Assembly (NCBI GenBank): GCA_002705325.1
Contig: PAFS01000008.1
Location: 1-9,837, forward strand
Reading direction: 5' to 3'
DNA length: 9,837 nucleotides
Origin: Gammaproteobacteria bacterium
GTDB taxonomy: Bacteria > Pseudomonadota > Gammaproteobacteria > Pseudomonadales > Litorivicinaceae
Shown here: positions 6,900 to 9,837 of the stretch, one piece after another
How the letters are laid out: every line of letters starts with the position of its first letter
How positions within the stretch are numbered: position 1 is the first letter of the stretch
Translations under genes and position numbers: made by a program
Notes under the pieces: generated by a model
The model's input: only the letters and a program-made list of their open reading frames with translations
Told to the model about the DNA's origin: nothing
Databases searched by the model: none

Positions 6900-7238
6900 A
6901 TGAGCAATATTCGAAAATTTGAGAGGAGAGGAGAGGAGTCGCCGATTTTGGTTGGCTAAAGTCGAGACGACTCATTGTCGATCAACCAGGATGTTCTCCT
7001 CTACAAGATCAACCCTGACCAGCTCCCGACATGGGTTAAGCTTGATCCTCATCGTTGCCAGTTTCTTGAGGTAGGAGAGGGTATGTGCTCTGTCGACGGA
7101 CAAATACTTCAGGCAGGTGTCATGGTGTATGATAAAGATGAATCCCAGGTCACACGATCGGTGGCATGGGAGGTGAGCTTCTCTATTTCGATTTACCGGG
7201 ATAAAGTGTCAAGAGATTTGCTTTTAAAAAGGAACTAG
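6900..7238 (+). pseudogene. Unknown gene interrupted by an in-frame TAA, upstream of a GFA-family gene
   Basis: A GGAGG five bases before the ATG at 6900 marks a strong translation start. The frame runs 19 codons (MSNIRKFERRGEESPILVG), meets TAA at 6957-6959, and then continues in the same frame without further stops to TAG at 7236-7238. The downstream part reads as normal protein, with LLYKINPDQLPTWVKLD, CQFLEVGEGMCSVDGQ and SVAWEVSFSISIYRD. Without the stop it would be 112 residues. A TTG at 6975 could start a separate 87-residue protein, but it has only a weak ribosome binding site. The gene ends two bases before the GTG of the GFA gene, implying translational coupling. I do not recognise the family. 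Alternatives are a recent nonsense mutation, a short leader peptide followed by a TTG-started gene, or a sequencing error. Confidence 0.5.
6921..6938 (+). repeat. GAGAG pentanucleotide tandem repeat inside a coding start
   Basis: GAGAG is repeated 3.6 times, beginning at codon 8 of the frame that starts at 6900. A unit of five bases changes reading frame whenever copy number changes, so slippage could alter expression. It also resembles a purine-rich Shine-Dalgarno sequence and could pause ribosomes. Confidence 0.6.
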
Positions 7239-7240
7239 CC

Positions 7241-7678
7241 GTGGCCGAAAAGATAACGGTAGACGGACGCTGCCACTGTGGCTCTATCGAGGTCACTGCC
7301 CAGGTGGATCCCGGTATGGTGGTGGCGTGCCATTGTACTGACTGTCAGATGATAGGTGGTGGACCCTATCGTGCGGTTGCGACTAGTGATGCAGAGGACT
7401 TCAGCATCACGGGGACTCCGAGTGAGTACATCAAGGTAGCCGAGAGCGGCAACAGACGGATTCAGGCATTCTGTGGTGACTGTGGTACACAGCTGTACGC
7501 ATGTGATGAGAACAAGCAGCGGTTCAATATTCGGACCGGATTCCTGAATCAGTCAGCGGTGCTGGTACCGAAAAAGCATATTTTTGCGTCGTCGGCGCTC
7601 CACTGGGTCACGGACATTGGGGACAAACCTTGTTTTGAAAAGGGCCCCGGGAGTGCATTATGCCAGTTGAAGCAGTAG
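7241..7678 (+). CDS. GFA family zinc-binding protein
   Basis: 145 residues, matching the GFA fold family (glutathione-dependent formaldehyde-activating enzyme/CENP-V). All zinc-ligand clusters are present: GRCHCGSIEV near residue 10, ACHCTDCQ near 30, and FCGDCGTQLY near 80, with the typical IRTGFL strand and a tail ending HWVTDIGDKPCF. Family members bind one or two zinc ions. Spontaneous or catalysed condensation of formaldehyde and glutathione has been proposed for one member, but most have no proven activity, so a formaldehyde role is not established here. The GTG start follows AAAAAGGA at seven bases. It lies two bases after the upstream interrupted gene and is probably cotranscribed with it. 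No glutathione-dependent dehydrogenase gene is adjacent. Confidence 0.88.
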   Translation: MAEKITVDGRCHCGSIEVTAQVDPGMVVACHCTDCQMIGGGPYRAVATSDAEDFSITGTPSEYIKVAESGNRRIQAFCGDCGTQLYACDENKQRFNIRTGFLNQSAVLVPKKHIFASSALHWVTDIGDKPCFEKGPGSALCQLKQ

Positions 7679-7713
7679 CGACGCTCCATCATTTTTTGTA
7701 GTACTATCTTGCC

Positions 7714-8367
7714 ATGACACCATGGATTGTTGTTGCTGGCGCTTTGTTCTCCAATTCCTGGGTGTTGGCGCCCAAGAATTGATTGGTAGTCTCGAGGTGA
7801 TTCATCACGATTGATTGCGCCCAGTTTGCTTTTGATAATGGTTTCACAAACGATTCAATGAAGGACTTCCCTAACCGAGACATGCTCTTTCTAGCGAGTC
7901 AGGCAATTGGGCGTGAGTTTGGAAATCGGAACGCGCTGGCTAATTAGTCCGGTCGACACATTCAAAATGGTTTTCGAGATCGATTGATGGGTTCGCTCGT
8001 CGCAAAGTCATCTCGGCGCCCGACAGATTGGAATCGGATCCTCTCAATTCAGATTCAACAATTTAAAACATTTGATAAGACAACGGCTCGACAACGCATT
8101 ATTGACGATATTTATGCGTGTTTAGCCGAACGACTGAAAGCTGCAAACATACTCTCTCGTGGTTTGGTCGAGCTTGGTTTGATCTTTCAGTCGGGTGGTT
8201 TGATTGATCTCCAATATCTGCAGGTTGATGAAGATGCGCGAGCGGTCCAGCATGAGATTTCGAAAGCGTTTTATGACATTGGGCCCTTGAAAAAGATTAA
8301 ACGGAATGAGGAGCAGCGCTTGAGTGTGCCTGATCTCTGTCGTTTTACGGTTCGCGTGAATTGCTGA
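7714..8367 (+). pseudogene. Broken reading frame with signal-like start and TonB-C-like end
   Basis: One frame runs from ATG 7714 to TGA 8365-8367 but is cut by TGA at 7780, TGA at 7798 and TAG at 7945. It begins with a signal-peptide-like MTPWIVVAGALFSNSWVLA. In the neighbouring frame QELIGSLEVIHHD would directly follow VLA, so a two-base frameshift near 7771 is also plausible. The section 7801-7944 reads as normal protein (FAFDNGFTNDS, DFPNRDMLFLASQAIGREFGN). After the TAG the last section is open; an ATG at 7987 could start a 126-residue product but lacks a good ribosome binding site. The end (GLVELGLIFQSGGLIDLQYL to SVPDLCRFTVRV) loosely resembles a TonB/TolA C-terminal domain. I read the locus as a decayed gene for an exported protein, with the 3' section possibly still expressed. 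Confidence 0.42.
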
Positions 8368-8446
8368 CAGGATGTCGAGATCTGATTGTAAAACTTGTGT
8401 AACTACTGTTTACTATGTCGATCTACCTCAAGATGAGGTGCGAAAT

Positions 8447-8476
8447 AATAAGAAAAATGAGAATAAGAAAAAGCAG
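8447..8476. repeat. Two tandem 15-base near-identical units
   Basis: AATAAGAAAAATGAG (8447-8461) is followed directly by AATAAGAAAAAGCAG (8462-8476), identical at 13 of 15 positions. On the - strand these give two successive T-rich tracts after the operon terminator hairpin. It probably arose by local duplication. Confidence 0.6.
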
Positions 8477-8490
8477 TCACGGAGTACTGC
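8468..8490 (-). terminator. Intrinsic terminator of the CoA-transferase/lyase operon
   Basis: Read on the - strand, GCAGT and ACTGC (8490-8486 and 8477-8473) form a five-base stem with an eight-base loop, followed by five T (8472-8468) and further T-rich sequence. It lies about 60 bases after the stop of the small membrane protein gene. The stem is short. Confidence 0.5.
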
Positions 8491-8518
8491 GGGCGTCGCC
8501 GTCTGGTGCGCCCTTTTT
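8491..8518 (+). terminator. Intrinsic terminator for + strand transcripts
   Basis: GGGCG (8491-8495) pairs with CGCCC (8509-8513), extendable by one wobble pair, followed by five T (8514-8518). It faces transcripts arriving from the 7241-8367 region and is directly next to the terminator for the opposite strand. Confidence 0.55.
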
Positions 8519-8550
8519 AAATCCCCGCTCGAGCCATAATCGTATAGGTC

Positions 8551-8751
8551 TCAAGAGATAGGAGGATATCGAAATAGTGCCTGTGTCAGGGCCGCAATCA
8601 TGACCATAACAAAAAATGCGACCAGTGCGGCAACGCCGCCCGCCCAAATCATACCGAGCTTCGGCCTGAAGAACTGAAATACGTATTGGCCCACAAATCC
8701 TCCGAGGCCGCAAATCACAATTGCATAAATTAATCCTAGCGGGTCTGACAT
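8551..8751 (-). CDS. Small two-helix membrane protein, unknown function
   Basis: 66 residues from ATG 8751, with AGAGG about ten bases upstream. Two hydrophobic segments are obvious: residues 6-25 (GLIYAIVICGLGGFVGQYVF) and 35-57 (WAGGVAALVAFFVMVMIAAL), separated by a basic turn (FRPKLG). The glycine-rich first helix and paired hairpin topology resemble small transporter accessory subunits or holin-like proteins, but I recognise no family. It begins 25 bases after the lyase gene on the same strand and lies before the operon terminator, so it is likely the last gene of that operon. A larger overlapping frame (8477-8713, - strand) is Arg/Gly-rich and is a shadow of this gene. Confidence 0.65.
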   Translation of the reverse strand: MSDPLGLIYAIVICGLGGFVGQYVFQFFRPKLGMIWAGGVAALVAFFVMVMIAALTQALFRYPPIS

Positions 8752-8776
8752 GGCTTATCGGCCTCTTGATAGATGC

Positions 8777-9562
8777 TTAATTCGGATCATGTGTCCATCG
8801 GTAACACGGTGGGGTAGGCCCTTTGTTGCGCTCGTTAGATAGCGATTGCTCGTAAGCATGCGCTGTGAGACCAACGCTTCTGGAAAGACAAAATAGGCCG
8901 CGAGCTAAGGTTGCTGGGACGCCCAGTGCACCATAAATCGCAGCCGTTGCTCCGTCGATATTCATCGCAATTCGCTTTCCTTTTCGACGTTCAATCGCGT
9001 CTTGGATTCCTTCTGCGATATCCGCGAAACGAGGATCAATCGTGGGATCATCTTGCGCACACTGTCGAAGTAGTTCCATTAATGGGCGTGCTCTTGGGTC
9101 TTCGGGTTTATGGAAACGATGTCCGAAACCTGGAACAAAGGCTGTCTTTTGAATGGATTTATCAAGTGTATGATCGATTGCATTCTCGAGAGATTGATCT
9201 GAATTTCCATCAAGGATCGACTGATAAAGCTCCAAGGCCTGTTCGCCGGCACCACCATGAACGTCACCAAGCATATTGACACCGGAAGCAATGGCATTAT
9301 TGATTCCAACACCGCAGGTTATCGCCATCCGACTGGCCGCGATTGAGGGTGCCTGAGGCCCGTGATCAACCGATGCGACCAATGCAGCATCAAGAAGACG
9401 CGTTTGTGCAGTTGACGGAGTTTCGCCCATGGTCATGAGCCATATCATTTGCGTAAAGGAATGAGATTGAATTAACGCTTCGATTGGTTGGTTCCTGAAT
9501 TCGATTTGCCCGGGTTCCATCCGAATAATTTTCGTTGTCCACCAATCAGCCACATCATTCAT
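8777..9562 (-). CDS. Citryl-CoA lyase-like protein, citrate synthase fold
   Basis: 261 residues, the short form typical of citryl-CoA lyases of the citrate synthase superfamily; full citrate synthases are over 400. Citryl-CoA lyase cleaves citryl-CoA to acetyl-CoA and oxaloacetate in the cytoplasm. The catalytic residues of the superfamily can be assigned: His102 in GDVHGGAGE, His148 in PGFGHRFHKPEDPRA, and Asp203 in NIDGATAA. His67 in VDHGP fits the additional conserved position. The N-terminal dimer and small-domain elements of full-length citrate synthase are lacking. The ATG at 9562 overlaps the stop of the upstream CoA-transferase gene (ATGA), so the two are coupled. The acid may be citrate or a substituted analogue; the sequence does not decide. 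Confidence 0.85.
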   Translation of the reverse strand: MNDVADWWTTKIIRMEPGQIEFRNQPIEALIQSHSFTQMIWLMTMGETPSTAQTRLLDAALVASVDHGPQAPSIAASRMAITCGVGINNAIASGVNMLGDVHGGAGEQALELYQSILDGNSDQSLENAIDHTLDKSIQKTAFVPGFGHRFHKPEDPRARPLMELLRQCAQDDPTIDPRFADIAEGIQDAIERRKGKRIAMNIDGATAAIYGALGVPATLARGLFCLSRSVGLTAHAYEQSLSNERNKGPTPPCYRWTHDPN

Positions 9563-9837
9563 CGAATGGATCCCCCATTTTTTAATTCCTGAATTCGATT
9601 TGCATCGTATCCTAGTTCTTCGAGAATCGAAGCAGTTGATTCTCCGAGTGTTTCTACTCGAGATGCCGGCTTTAGTCGTTTCTGATTGAGCAGAAAGCCA
9701 TTGGTAACCACGTCGATCTGTTGCGCTGGATGAGTTTGGTCGAGTGTATGCGTGAATTCGCGTTCATTGACCTGGCCAAGGGCGAGCGCCTCTTTCACGG
9801 TCAGTACAGGACCTGCAGGTATATTTGCTGAATTCAG
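9559..9837 (-). CDS. Family III (CaiB/BaiF) CoA-transferase, C-terminal part
   Basis: Only the last 92 residues are in the window; the frame is open through the edge at 9837. Family III CoA-transferases move CoA between carboxylic acids through an aspartyl-CoA anhydride, and the catalytic Asp would lie outside the window. The visible part has the conserved IPAGPVLTVKEALALGQV, where family members have gIPaGPV and the EAL helix. It ends with the standard tail: RVETLGESTASILEELGYDANRIQELKNGGSI. A GTG at 9798 is internal, not the start. The stop overlaps the ATG of the citryl-CoA lyase-like gene. The pair suggests activation of a carboxylic acid to its CoA thioester followed by C-C cleavage. Confidence 0.88.
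   Translation of the reverse strand: MNSANIPAGPVLTVKEALALGQVNEREFTHTLDQTHPAQQIDVVTNGFLLNQKRLKPASRVETLGESTASILEELGYDANRIQELKNGGSIR

Noticed and set aside
7714..8367. Stop-codon recoding (TGA or TAG read as an amino acid)
   Set aside because: TGA and TAG terminate several intact genes in the same window, and no selenocysteine insertion element or suppressor tRNA is visible; decay is simpler.
8433..8570. Small + strand frame starting in the hairpin at 8425-8439
   Set aside because: It runs through the terminator and into the opposite-strand gene, is Arg/Ser-rich, and has no ribosome binding site.
8477..8713. 78-residue - strand frame overlapping the small membrane protein
   Set aside because: The Arg/Gly-rich composition is typical of a shadow frame; the overlapping 66-residue frame has clear membrane segments and a better start.
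8911..9279. 122-residue + strand frame opposite the lyase gene
   Set aside because: It is antisense to a gene with complete citrate synthase family motifs and has His/Arg-rich shadow composition.
1..9837. CRISPR array, tRNA, rRNA, insertion sequence or phage genes
   Set aside because: I saw no regularly spaced repeats, cloverleaf-like segments, transposase motifs or terminal inverted repeats.

Overview
The window looks like chromosomal DNA of a free-living bacterium, most likely a marine or otherwise aquatic gammaproteobacterium. I infer this from moderate base composition, short intergenic gaps, the DUF6435 small protein, and the flavoprotein and solute-binding sequences, which resemble gammaproteobacterial and betaproteobacterial families as I remember them. 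No taxonomic marker gene is present, so this is inference. I see no rRNA, tRNA, CRISPR array, insertion sequence, integrase or phage gene.

Region 1 (1-2493, + strand) is a tight operon with overlapping start and stop codons: the end of a 2OG-Fe(II) oxygenase-like protein, an XdhC/CoxF-type maturation protein, and a molybdopterin-binding protein of the kind found beside molybdenum hydroxylases. The hydroxylase subunits themselves are not in view and may lie upstream. A SufU-type Fe-S scaffold gene converges on this operon from the - strand, and the stop codons overlap.

Region 2 (3039-5433) is eroded. It has a short coding-like stretch broken at a run of seven G, an intact small membrane protein, an intact small exported-looking protein on the - strand, and a badly decayed BaiN/HI0933-type flavoprotein pseudogene with three frameshifts, one in-frame amber codon and one inferred 10-base deletion.

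Region 3 (5434-6863) holds an intact DUF6435 small gene, a terminator-like hairpin, a 75-residue unknown protein with a strong ribosome binding site, and a family 3 solute-binding protein with no visible signal peptide and no transporter partners.

Region 4 (6864-8518, + strand) has an unknown gene interrupted by an in-frame TAA, coupled to an intact GFA-family zinc protein. A second broken-looking reading frame follows, with three in-frame stops and a TonB-C-like tail.

Region 5 (8468-9837, - strand) is an operon: the end of a family III CoA-transferase, a citryl-CoA lyase-like protein of the citrate synthase fold joined by an ATGA overlap, and a small two-helix membrane protein. Activation of a citrate-like acid as a CoA thioester followed by cleavage is the natural reading. 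Two adjacent hairpins, each with its own T-tract on opposite strands, separate this operon from region 4.

The overall picture is an ordinary chromosome segment with several small genes of unknown function and a notable concentration of broken genes. I found no convincing novel defence or mobile system.
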